Source: Trichomonas vaginalis G3 (Eukaryota > Parabasalia > Trichomonadida > Trichomonadidae). From it: a stretch of 64,000 nucleotides of DNA. The notes under the pieces are model-generated. The model did no database searches. It was not told the origin of the DNA and saw only the letters and a program-made list of their open reading frames with translations. Below, in pieces: positions 53,486-63,710 of the stretch. Both the position numbers and the translations under genes were made by a program. Position 1 is the stretch's first letter. Each line of letters begins with the position of its first letter. Location: contig NC_067207.1 in the NCBI RefSeq assembly GCF_026262505.1, positions 30,782,082 to 30,846,081 on the forward strand. Direction: 5' to 3'.

Positions 53486-56400
53486 ATGCCACGTAAGCTA
53501 CGTAAGAATATACGTAAGAGGAAGGGAGCATTGAAACATCCAATAGTAAAACTGACACCACAACAACAGTTGCAACAACAAATGATGAATGACCCCACTA
53601 TGTTGCAACAAATGTCAAGCAACCCTATGCTTTTAAACCGAGTTCTTGGTGCACAGAGTGGAGGTTTAAGAGCGGCACTTTTAGCGAAAATGGCAGGCTA
53701 TGGTGGAGCTGCAGATGGAACAGCCTATAACCCTCAAAGTCAAATGAATTTGAGTTCACTCAAAAATCAAATAACAGATGTCAAAAAGTCAAACATAGAC
53801 ATACAGAAGCAAATAAGTGAAAACGAAAAGAAACTAGAATATGACAGACACACAAAGAAACTCAATGAGTTAAACGTAGAGAAAAAGAAGAAAGAAGAAC
53901 AACTGAAAGAACTAAGTACAGAGGAATATGCGAAAAAGTGTCAGAAAAAGCAGCAGAAGTAGCAAAAATGGAACAAGATGTTATAAATTTGAAAAAACCA
54001 TACTACTCAATATAAAATACTGAAAGATGAAGAGATAAAACAAAAAGCCCTGAAGACATATATGGATAGCGATGAGTATAAAAAAGAAGTTGAAGCAAAT
54101 GTAAAGGCAGAAAAACTTTTACAGTTGCAAAACCAAACCGTACAGTATGAAAACTTAGCACAAGAAAGTAAAAATAACGACGCAGCCATGCAAAAGGCAA
54201 TGAAAAGCGCAGAATATATAAAAGCTAACAATGACTGGTTAGATGCCCAAGCCAACGCTAAAGCAGCCCAGCTTATAGGGTCAATAAGGACAAAAATACA
54301 AGCGGATGAAGACAGTTCAAATGAAGCTTTAACAAATGCTGACTTTAAGAACGCCTTCGAAGCTCTTCATAGTAAGGTGAAACAAGTGAACGACTTCTCA
54401 TCTGGAAAGAAACTGAAGTCTGAAGGTTTCGACAAAGAGTTAAAAGAAGTAGCACAAAATATGACGAAAATAACAGATGCAGCAACGAGACAGGCAGTTC
54501 AAAGTGCCTATGACGCCGTTAGAGCAACTGTTGTGGAAAGTCAAGAAAAAGAGTTACAACAGACCAAAACAGACCTAGTAAATGCTTTCTTAAAAACGAA
54601 AAGTCAGGTAGGACATTATGCTGCAGATGGAACATATGTGCCAGCTGGTGGAACTTATAAACCAGCTGGTGGAACTTATATACTAGCTAGTGGAATTTAT
54701 ATACCACCAAACCCTCCAAGAGAAGCACCTGCACCAGGACTACCTAAAACATTTACATCGTCACATGGACATAGACACAGGCATGCAACAAAACCAGCAC
54801 AACAACCAACACAACAACCAACACAACAACAACAACCAGCACAACAACCACCTCCACAACCAGCACAACAACCAACAGTTCAAAACCCTGCACCTGCACC
54901 ACCTCCACAACCAGCACCACAACCAACAGTTCAAAACACTGCACCTGCACCACCTCCACAACCAACAGTTCAAAATCCAGCACAGCAACAACAAACAGAG
55001 CAAGGACATAAAAGAAGTAAAGAAAAAGGAAACCAAGAATTCTTAAAAATGCTAAAGGAAGACTATGGTTACTCAGATACTATTGACTTTAGTGACAGAT
55101 ATAAAGAAGCTATTAAAAAGTTCAAGGAAGGAAATATTGACCCGAACCTATTTAGCTTTATGGCTCAGCATAAAATCGGATATAATTTCAAAACCTGGAA
55201 ATACAAGCTCGCTAAGGGATATGATTTAATAGTATATCATCCAAATGACATGAACGAATTTACTCCGAGATATTTGGTGTCAGAGCTAAATGATGATTCA
55301 ACTATCTTCATGAAACGCGTAAAAAATAGAGACGGAACGAAAGAAGAAAGGCTTATGAATGCAGATGACTTAAATAGGGAACTTGTTAAAAACGGTCTCG
55401 GAATATATGAAATGCCAGCAGATGAGGTACAAGAAACTCCACAGGAAGAAGTTCAGATACAACCAGACATGGAAGAAATAGTTCAGCAACAACAGCTAGA
55501 AAGAGCCTGAAGGAAACGAACAAGTCACTCCTTTGGAAACTAACTTCAACAGAACTAGATGAAGATTGGAAAGCCGAAAAATCTTGACCCTCAACAAGAG
55601 TATGCGGAGAATATGGAATATTTCCAAGAGTCTAAAAAAAATTCGCTGACATAGTAGAAGAATATCGAAAAATGTTTGCCGACATACAAAAGACTCCAAC
55701 ACCAGATGAAAATATTCAGCATAGAATGGAAGAACTGAAAAAAAATGTACACAAATACAACAACCCTTTTTACTTACGAGCATTTAACGTTCAATCTTCG
55801 GATGAACTCGGTGAAGATAAAAGGTTAAATTTCAAGAAAACATATAGAAATGAAACATTGTTTAAAGTTCATTCAGAACCTAGCCAAGATGGACAAACAT
55901 ACTTTTGTTTCTGCAGACGATGGAACTACAATGAGATGGGTCATAAAGCTAATCCAGATAGGTGTTCATAAACTTACAACCTCAATTCCAAGAAGTTGTA
56001 GACGCAATGGAAGTGAATGGTGAACCAGATATAGCTGGTATTTTCAGCGCGGCTTTAATGCCATTGAAAGATATGAAAAGATGCAGATATTTTGGACCAG
56101 TATGAAATGAACATGGCTGATGGAAATATAACACCTGACGTTCTAGAACATTTATCTCAAAGAACTACACAGAACCATAGAGATGGTATATTTGGTGAAG
56201 AGTTTAGAAAGACAGTTAGGGAGAGAGAAGGAAGAGAACCTATTGTACATGACTTGCAAACGAAAGTTTGCAAAATGTCATAAAAACTTACTTTGCAGAC
56301 AATGAACTGAGAAGGGATGAATATTTAAGAAAACTCAAATGGACAGTACCAAATGAAATGTTAGTATGAAAAACATGTTCCTTGACAAAATAAAACCAAC

Positions 56401-56825
56401 TACAGAAATAAATGACGCAAGACTGAAACGTTGGGTAAAAGCTTTCCCATTCACAAAAGATATTATTGGTTACATGGAAAGAAAACCAGATGGCTACAAA
56501 AACATATATTTGGAACGAGCTTATTCCATATGGACAAGCTCTGTTTGAAGAGCTTGAACCAGAAACTCAGGACAGAGTCATGCAAACAATAAGCGACGAC
56601 TCAAATACAAACTATGACAAACTCTTTCTAGGATATAGGTTACCTGAGATGGGCGACCAGAGCCAAAAGGCAAAAAGGACATGGGAAATTTACAACATAC
56701 TAGGTGAACATGAGGCAAAGATGCAACAACTTGAAGCAGAGGGCAATGAAGGAAAAAGAAGAGTTAAAAACTCAGTCAGGAAGAAAGTAAAGCTTGGTCC
56801 ACGTGGGTTCTATTATGACATATAA
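53486..56825 (+). pseudogene. Long virion-precursor-like gene, broken, element C right
   Basis: Second copy of the region at 20208-23584. The basic N terminus (MPRKLRKNIRKRKGALKHP), the MAGYGG word, long coiled coil, YVPAGGTYKPAGGTY repeats, a QQPT/PAPPPQPA low-complexity part longer and differently arranged than in the left copy, and the C-terminal GPRGFYYD end are all visible. About half a dozen breaks. The low-complexity part shows the largest difference between the copies. Confidence 0.55.
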
Positions 56826-56857
56826 ATCCAACTATTCTATATTTTTACTCATATGAA

Positions 56858-58464
56858 ATGTACGCCGCTCAGAATATAACGCCAACAGTTTTGGATGCTA
56901 TGAATGGAAATGTTTCCGAATGGTATAACGAATGCGACAATGCCATTAGAAGGTCAGAAATAGTTCCTGGAACTTACGAATATACAATGCTGTTTCTTAT
57001 GGAAATGTAGGTGAGTTTGGAGAAGGTTCTTCAACAACAGTAGATATTGCTTGCGACAGGTTTCATATTATTTCTATTGACAACTCATTCTTATACGTGG
57101 AACAAGACATTGAAATAAAACCTTCTGCCAAGTTGTCTGACAAGAAAGGTTGCAATGGAATTTTCTATGTCGGATACCAATATGCTCCAGAAGTTTTCAT
57201 GGGATATAAGATATATTCTAACTCTGACTTAGTTCAAACAGTAACATGGGCAAACTATGAATGGTTCGCATTTGAGAAACTCAGTACAACCACAAGCTAG
57301 AAGACAAACAGACCAGTATGCAACTATTGAGAAAATAAGAAGACTTGACCCTAACGTTCCAGGAGTTTATGTTAACCTTTCTGGACAAACTGCAGCAGCA
57401 GTAACTAAAGTAAAACTGAAACTTAGAGTTCCTTTGTCATCTTTCCTCATCTTCAGGTTTTTAAGATACTTGCCAAACTGGGCAGGAAAAATTTCTATCG
57501 AACTTACTCAAGCAAAAATAACTTAGTCATTGCACCAACACAAGACCCATTCACTCTTACAGACGTAAAGGGAGCAAATCAAACGTCATTCGCCGAATTT
57601 TGCAAAGACAAAGTTGACTTAGACTTTGGTTTCTCAAACCTCAACACTGAAGTAAACTATTATTTCAATGCTGCTGGAACTGCTTGGGACCCAGTTAAGT
57701 TCACATGCGAAAAATTTGAATGCAAGAGAATAGGAAGCAGACTTGCAGTCTATATGTTGGACCCAGATATTTCAAATGCTTTAGCTGCCAAATATATTGC
57801 AGTTCACTTATGTTCCCTATACACCAAAATCTGTCAAAGACTTTGCAGGTGAAGTTGGAAACCAAAGTGCTGACCCAGGTGCAAGAACAGATATTGCTTT
57901 AACAACTGCAATGAAACATGCAGATACTATGTTTGTACTGTTCAGACGAACTATAAATGACTATTCTTGTTTTCTACAACCCTGGTATTAAATACCATAT
58001 AAACATAGATGGCAAATACTATCCAAGAGAAGAATATTCTACAGTTGAGGATATGAGGTCATACAACTTGACATTAGATGCTATGAACTTTAACAACAAT
58101 TTCACAACAACCATTAACCCTGAAATGCAAAGTTCTATTATGCATATGTGAAAGTATGGACCCATACAGGAAGTCAAAAAACTCAATATACAAATGGAGA
58201 CCGTTCAAACTTTTTGGCTTGGCATTCCATTTGCTGACTCAGAAGACTTTATGGTGGTATTTCAACTGTTGGTACAGTTCAAATACAATATACTGGTGAC
58301 AGAGACGGTCCAGATGAATTGAAAGCAAAGAAGTTTACAAAACCAATAGCACTTTTCACGGAAGATGCTCTTTTTGAAGATTCGTTCGATGAAACCTGCT
58401 GGGGCTCCTCAGATTGGTATAACGACAGCTTCCATCGAGCAGATTTTTGGCAGCAGGTCAGTAA
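56858..58464 (+). pseudogene. Major capsid protein, broken, element C right
   Basis: Second copy of 18569-20175. Features: MYAAQNITPTVLDAMNGNVS, VEQDIEIKPSAKLSDKKG, KLRVPLSSFLIFRFLRYLPN, and GKYYPREEYSTVEDMRSYNL. It lies 33 bases after the precursor region. Several breaks. Confidence 0.65.
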
Positions 58465-58777
58465 GTTGTTCTTGAACTGACTTCTCTCCGTCAAATATTG
58501 ACAGTACGCCAGTTTTGATATAATATTGTATTATAAACTTACCTTTAGAAATATCGGTCAGTTTTGTTGTTATATTTTTGTCTGCTTCAAGAACTTTCAC
58601 CATCTCGGTTATACCAACTTTCTTTGCTTTATGAAAATATTTTGGTTCAGCAAAGACTGCTATTCTATAACATTTTCCATTGTTTGTGTAAAGAACTACT
58701 CTGTCAATGAACTTGTATTGTTTGTGTGTGTAAACTTTGTTTTGCTTCAATTCGAAGAGATACTCAAATACGTCCAT
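58409..58777 (-). CDS. Small unknown gene (KVYTHKQYK), element C right
   Basis: 122 residues with an open frame: MDVFEYLFELKQNKVYTHKQ, FIDRVVLYTNNGKCYRIAVF, then EADKNITTKLTDISKGKFII and DGEKSVQEQLTDLLPKI. Convergent with the capsid and overlapping its 3' end. The matching left region is 18255-18543. Start supported by the short AT-rich leader (CTTAGAATAAAAAGATG). Function unknown. Confidence 0.5.
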   Translation of the reverse strand: MDVFEYLFELKQNKVYTHKQYKFIDRVVLYTNNGKCYRIAVFAEPKYFHKAKKVGITEMVKVLEADKNITTKLTDISKGKFIIQYYIKTGVLSIFDGEKSVQEQLTDLLPKICSMEAVVIPI

Positions 58778-58839
58778 CTTTTTATTCTAAGTAAAATGTC
58801 ATTTCCGAAAAATAGAAGCGTAAGTGTTTCAAAAGTTTA

Positions 58840-59361
58840 ATGGCGGTGGCAGATGTGAAGTTAAATTCACCAACTCAAACAAACAGTCAAAGTGTTGTTG
58901 TCATGTCAAAGACAGAGATGTTGAAGTGGGGAAACCATACGAAGACGAAGATGGTATAGCAATTGTTCCTGTAAAAGAACAACCAACATACCCTGAAGTT
59001 AGCAGAGACTTAAGTTCTGTTTGCAGATATTCGAAAACGACTACCAACAACTTAAAGACAAACTTAAAACTCAGGAGAAGATTTGTCAAGCTTTAGGTCT
59101 AATGTTAACTTGGTCGAACACAACCCTGTAAAAGTGAACTCATATGTCATCGCACCTCATGAAGTTTTGAAAGAACTATTGAAACTTTTGACAGAGGCAG
59201 ACGATATAAACATCAAAGAAATAGAACCCGACATTGCTTGCTGTGGTGTTTCATACAATGTCATTGACAAGATATACGTTATGAAAGGAGGTGAAACGTT
59301 GAACTTAAAATATAGTTTCCCAGACGTCATAAAAATTTTGACGACCACAACATTTCATTAA
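58840..59361 (+). pseudogene. SCCG-motif protein region, broken, element C right
   Basis: Second copy of 17671-18191. Contains VEVGKPYEDEDGIAIVPVKE, VKVNSYVIAPHEVLKELLKL and EPDIACCGVSYNVIDKIYVM. The Cys pair is kept. A few breaks. Confidence 0.45.
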
Positions 59362-59379
59362 AATTTACTTGCTAAGTAA

Positions 59380-59484
59380 ATGGCAGAAGACATAGTGGTT
59401 TATACTATTACGACTAAAAACCCTGAGTCATATAATTCTATAACAACAAACTTACAAAGTCCTCAGGACGATATTGTAAACTGA
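59380..59484 (+). CDS. 34-residue ORF conserved in both element C copies
   Basis: MAEDIVVYTITTKNPESYNS then ITTNLQSPQDDIVN. The left copy (about 17550-17651, minus) has the same start and core. It is preceded by AAAATTTACTTGCTAAGTAA and sits between two structural-type genes. Too small to classify. Confidence 0.35.
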   Translation: MAEDIVVYTITTKNPESYNSITTNLQSPQDDIVN

Positions 59485-59495
59485 CCTTAAACACG

Positions 59496-60182
59496 ATGAC
59501 GACTAAAGCCTGTTTTGCTCTTTTGACACCAGAAGACTTTGTTGTTGTGAATGGTAAAAAATACTTCTTTGAAGATACTTACTCAGATATACCACCAACA
59601 GGTTTTGTTGACTTATTTAATACTTTAAGGACGGATGTAACATGTGCTGCAACTAGAGCAGGTTTCATTATGTTTGGATGTCCGACTGAGTTTAGTATAA
59701 ACGATATGAGCTATAATACAAAACTTATATCTGGTTTTTACTACCAACAGTTTCCTATAACAGGAAAAGGTGTCATACAAGGTTTGTCTGTTCCATTGAC
59801 TTTAAGTACACCTATTTTATATATTGTTTCAAACTTAGGTTCAAAGTGCTATTCGAATGTCGACAGAAAACTACTATGACCAAAAGATACTCATGCGTAT
59901 AAACAACACTTTCTCTGCTGGTTTGCCTATTGTTCATTCGAATGCAGAGTTTTCAGCTTTAGTAAACTCAAACACTTTAGCAAACATAAACTTAACCTTA
60001 GTTGACGCAAACTTTGTTCCTGTAAAACTTTTATGTCCTATGTATTTGTCAATGACGGCAGAAAGTTTCGAATTGAAGATGCAACTGGTGAAAGTATTGT
60101 ATTACAGAACAACTTCAACAACAAATAGCTCAAGACAACAAATGCAACAAATGGAACAATGCAACAACAAAGTCAAGAATAA
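59496..60182 (+). pseudogene. Minor structural protein candidate with Gln-rich tail, broken, element C right
   Basis: Second copy of 16855-17538: MTTKACFALLTPEDFVVVNG, AGFIMFGCPTEFSINDMSYN, then LVDANFVPVKLLCPMYLSMT and a Gln-rich tail. A few breaks. Confidence 0.4.
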
Positions 60183-60210
60183 AAAAATATTTTTTTTTAT
60201 TTTTATAAAA
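60183..60210 (+). promoter_or_regulatory. Element-type promoter motif before the helicase
   Basis: AAAAATATTTTTTTTTATTTTTATAAAA abuts the ATG at 60211; nearly identical to the sequence before PolB in element A (5006-5027). Confidence 0.5.
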
Positions 60211-61437
60211 ATGTACAGAATAGATGTTTCAGATTTTATGACTTCCAAGCATTCAGAAATATGTGTCCATTTAGAGACTATAACAAAGCAGTCGAGAATT
60301 TGAAACGTTTAGTCATTTATGTTGACTTCTGCCCCAGAATGTTATGTCATGAAAGAATGGGATGTTGTCTTTAACAAACCAAGAGCAACCATAGTTTCAG
60401 AACAAGAATGTAGACAGAAACTTAAGAAAATAAAGTCGTACAAGTTGGTATGAAGATGTTAGATGCTTGGGATATCTTATTGTCAAAGTTAGAAGATTTT
60501 TCAGTTCGGTATAAAGTTCTATACACCATCTCCAAAATTCTATTCTATCTTCACTGGATATAAATATGAACAAGTAGAATGGAAAGAAAATGTTATAGAA
60601 GCTTTGGTTAGACCATGTCAAAGAAATTATATGCAATGGAAACGAAGAGTCTATGAGTATATCTTATGTTGGTTTGCAAAAATCTTACAACATCCAAGTG
60701 CTAAAAATGAAACTGCTCTCATTATAATTGGAAAACAAGGAACTGGTAAGAACACTTTCTTTACAGATATTTTGTGCAAACTGTTAGAGGGCTATTCGAA
60801 CCCTAATATGACAAAACTTAGAAAACATCTGCGGTAAATTTAACTCTTCAATAGAGAATATGAAACTTATAGTATGTAACGAACTTCAAAGTATAGATAC
60901 AACAAAAGTTTTGAACTCGGATGCTTTGAAGAGTCTTATAACAGACAAAGTTGGAGTTGTTGAAAGAAATATAAAGACCAAAGAGTTTGTGAAAAATGTT
61001 GCAAATTTCATTATGGTTTCAAACAACGCCGTTCCGATAGTTAGAAAGTTCTGACAGAAGATATGTAGTTGTCAGAACGTCAGATTCTCATATGCAAGAT
61101 ACAGAATATTTTGACGACTTAGCAGAAACTTTGACACCTAACTTTTACAACCACTTGTTCTCATATTTCATGACATTAGATATTTCTAAGTTCAATCCAA
61201 GACAAATTCATATACCGAAGAGAGACAAACATTGTTAGAAGCAAACAAGAGTGTATATGAACTGTTTATAGATGAGACTAACTTTGAGTGTTTAGATAAG
61301 GTCATTGACGATTATAAACAGTATTGTCAAGAGTATGGTTATATGGCAGCGTCTAACGAACATTCTTGGCAAATGTCAAAAATCTTTTAGACATACAGAA
61401 CGGCGTATATACAAAGAAAATTTTTCTGAGTAAATTT
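60211..61437 (+). pseudogene. SF3 (D5-type) helicase, broken, element C right
   Basis: Second copy of 15601-16824. MYRIDVSDFMTS start, HPSAKNETALIIIGKQGTGK, LIVCNELQSIDTTKVLNSDA (Walker B region) and NVANFIMVSNNAVPI (sensor region) are visible, in the same order as in the whole enzyme of element B. Several breaks. I see no primase core here comparable to that of element B. Confidence 0.65.
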
Positions 61438-61468
61438 TAAAAAAAATATTTTTTATCCGATAGAAAAG

Positions 61469-61889
61469 ATGACGAAATATATTTCAGTCAACAAGTACAT
61501 GACAGAAGTCAAAGAAGAACTAGACCCATTCGCTTATTTGAATGTTTACTTCTACCATTTTGAAAAGTCTACATTTGACAAAGTTTGGAACATCGAACCA
61601 GTTAAGTTTGCTATTGTGACTAAAAATGGTGCGAAATTTGAAGACTTAGACATAGAGGTTTGTTAGCAGTCAAAGAAAATTTTGACAGAAGGTTTTCAAA
61701 CCTTAAAGAAGGCAAAGCATACAAACTTGTTATACCTTATGAACCAAAGAAAGCAGACGACTATGAATATTATGAGTCTAAGATAGTTGAAGTTCAAGGT
61801 AAATTGGGTAAAAAGATTTTAGAGTCTAAGCCAGTGTTTGCTCCTAAGAGGAAGAGAACATTGACATTGACCAGAAATGTTCTAAAATA
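61469..61889 (+). pseudogene. Small unknown gene, broken, element C right
   Basis: Second copy of 15144-15562: MTKYISVNKYMTEVKEELDP, YLNVYFYHFEKSTFDKVWNI, then KAYKLVIPYEPKKADDYEYY. A couple of breaks. The leader is AAATATTTTTTATCCGATAG. Confidence 0.45.
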
Positions 61890-61900
61890 AAATTTTATTT

Positions 61901-62364
61901 TTACATGTCATATCTCACCTTCTCTGGAACTGGTTCAGGTTCTTTCTTCTCTTCTACTTTCTTTTCTTCTACTTTCTTTTCTTTCTTTTCTCTCTTCTTC
62001 TTCTCTGGTGGAGTTATGTCAAATTTGGCGCAACCATATTTCTGTAAAAGTTCTTTGTCCTTTAATAGCTCATCTATTCTGTTTCCTATTTCATCTTCAA
62101 GAACAGCGCATGTGTCTTCTTTGCATTCTAAGAACTTTTGTTGGACTTCATCTTTCCAATCGGCGTCATCTCTGTCAACAAGTCTGTCATTGACAAACTT
62201 AAAGACTTCTCTGCCTAATGTTTTATGGTTCTTGTCATATTCCCAGAAACAGAACTTTAGAACAAATTCACCTTTCTTGTTTACACTATGTAAGATTTTA
62301 TGGTCGACAGATGTTTTGCTGTCAAAAGTTTGTCTCGAATATAGATAGCGAAATCGCTAGACAT
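61901..62364 (-). pseudogene. Unknown gene with Lys/Glu tail, broken, element C right
   Basis: Counterpart of the whole gene at 14681-15127 (start MSSDFAIYIRDK, K/E-rich end). The long plus-strand frame across it is only its antisense shadow. Divergent from the packaging ATPase, 35 bases away. Confidence 0.5.
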
Positions 62365-62399
62365 TTTCAAAAAGATAAAAATTTTAATTTTCTAAAAAT

Positions 62400-63272
62400 A
62401 TGTTAGAAAAAAAGTTTGCTGACATTGACAAGAAATTTGAGAATGTTTTAAACAAGAACAAGAGGAAGTTAGAAAATGCTCAGATAAAACCCATACATGA
62501 CAAGTTCTTATTTGCTCAGAATGGTATAACAGGTCTAATCGCACCACCTGGGTCGGGTAAGACTTTCACTTATCTTAAAATGGCTGCACAACAACAAGAA
62601 CTAGATGAGAAGAACCCATTCTATGAGTTAGTTGTCATTTGTAGTACTTCTGGTCAATTTGACCAAACCGTCAATTCGTTCAAAGATATTATAAAGAAGT
62701 CTAAGTTAGTATGTATAAAGGATACTGAGTTGTTAGATTGGATAAAGAAGTACCAAAGAAGAGTTTTGAAGTACAATGCTATAAATGAGTATGTCAATTC
62801 GAAGTTTAAAGACCCAAATGAGGAAATGCAGAGAATATTAGAGAAGAAACACTTCAGAAACAAACAGAAAGAGATAGAATACATTTCGAAGAAATTGCAA
62901 TCTTACGATTGGAAGACTTACCCTCACAGATGTCTTCTTATCTTAGATGACTTTGCTTCTCATCCTTTGTTAAAGAACAGAGAACAAGACATGTGTCGAA
63001 TTCTTAAGAAGCTCAGACACTTTAACATCTCTGTTGTCATTTGTGTACAGACAGCAAAGAGTTTAAGTAAGGATGTAAAGAGAATACTTACTGACATTGT
63101 ACTTTTCCCTGGATTGTCCGAAGACGATTTCATGGAACTTATGAAAGAGTCCATGGCAGGTAAGTTTGACAGACATGAACTATGGGAGAAGTACAAAGTC
63201 ATACAAGACCCTCATACTTCTTTCAGAATTCACATCTACGCGAACAAAGTTCAAATTGTAAAAAGTCAATAA
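62400..63272 (+). CDS. FtsK/HerA-type genome-packaging ATPase, element C right
   Basis: 290 residues, whole. Walker A GLIAPPGSGKTFTYLKMAAQ at about residues 45-60, Walker B CLLILDDFASHPLLKNREQD at about 180-195, then LRHFNISVVICVQTAKSLSK (sensor) and VLFPGLSEDDFMELMKESM. The length fits Polinton and virophage A32-type packaging ATPases. It pumps DNA into the preformed capsid. It starts behind TTTTAATTTTCTAAAAATATG, sharing a 35-base divergent promoter region with the gene at 61901-62364. Confidence 0.88.
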   Translation: MLEKKFADIDKKFENVLNKNKRKLENAQIKPIHDKFLFAQNGITGLIAPPGSGKTFTYLKMAAQQQELDEKNPFYELVVICSTSGQFDQTVNSFKDIIKKSKLVCIKDTELLDWIKKYQRRVLKYNAINEYVNSKFKDPNEEMQRILEKKHFRNKQKEIEYISKKLQSYDWKTYPHRCLLILDDFASHPLLKNREQDMCRILKKLRHFNISVVICVQTAKSLSKDVKRILTDIVLFPGLSEDDFMELMKESMAGKFDRHELWEKYKVIQDPHTSFRIHIYANKVQIVKSQ

Positions 63273-63287
63273 AAATAATGTTTAGTC

Positions 63288-63365
63288 TTAGTAAGTCTGT
63301 TGTGGTTCTGCAGCTTTCGGTTCTTCTGGCTTTGGAAGACATTCAGGAAGAGGAACGTCGGACAT
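63288..63365 (-). CDS. Mini-ORF MSDVPLPECLPKPEEP (right copy)
   Basis: 25 residues: MSDVPLPECLPKPEEP, then KAAEPQQTY and a stop. The left copy at 13679 starts MTDVPLPECLPKPEEP. The start context CACAAACGAATGTCCGACG is repeated at 8470-8507, and ATGTCCGACG also closes the arrays at 8437 and 12100. Possibly a real micropeptide or a leader tied to the arrays. Confidence 0.4.
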   Translation of the reverse strand: MSDVPLPECLPKPEEPKAAEPQQTY

Positions 63366-63645
63366 TCGTTTGTGTCCTGTCGGAAGGAAGAACTTTTCCT
63401 GTTGGAAGGAAGAACTTTTCCTGTCGGATGGAAAAAATTTTCCTGTCGGATGGAAAAAATTTTCCTGTCGGATGGAAAAAAGTTCTCAATTTTCGAAAAT
63501 TTGAATGGTTTACGGACGGACAACTGGAAATTTTTTTCCAGTTGTCGGGAAATTTTTTTCCAGTTGTCGGGAAATTTTTTTCTTGTCGGAAGGAAGGACT
63601 TGGAATGTCGGAAGGAAGGACTCGGAATGCCAGAAGGATTTGACA
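63366..63645. repeat. GGAAAAAATTTTCCTGTCGGAT-type array, right copy
   Basis: Inverted counterpart of 13400-13677. ~22-bp units (CTGTCGGATGGAAAAAATTT and variants, later TCCAGTTGTCGGGAAATTTT) on both sides of the centre CTCAATTTTCGAAAATTTGA. Unit number and order differ from the left copy, so arrays turn over faster than genes. Confidence 0.8.
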
Positions 63646-63710
63646 AGACAATTTACCATCTAGAGCTACCTGAGCCATCTGAAGTCAAGCTTGAAAAATA
63701 AATGGTTCAT

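Noticed and set aside
54690-55046. His/Gln-rich frame overlapping the precursor gene
   Set aside because: A shifted reading of the low-complexity CAACAACCA tract; the main frame continues through it and matches the left copy.
61905-62348. Plus-strand 147-codon frame (SYLTFSGTGSGSFFSSTFFS)
   Set aside because: Antisense of the Lys/Glu-rich gene; the same antisense frame appears opposite the whole gene at 14681-15127.
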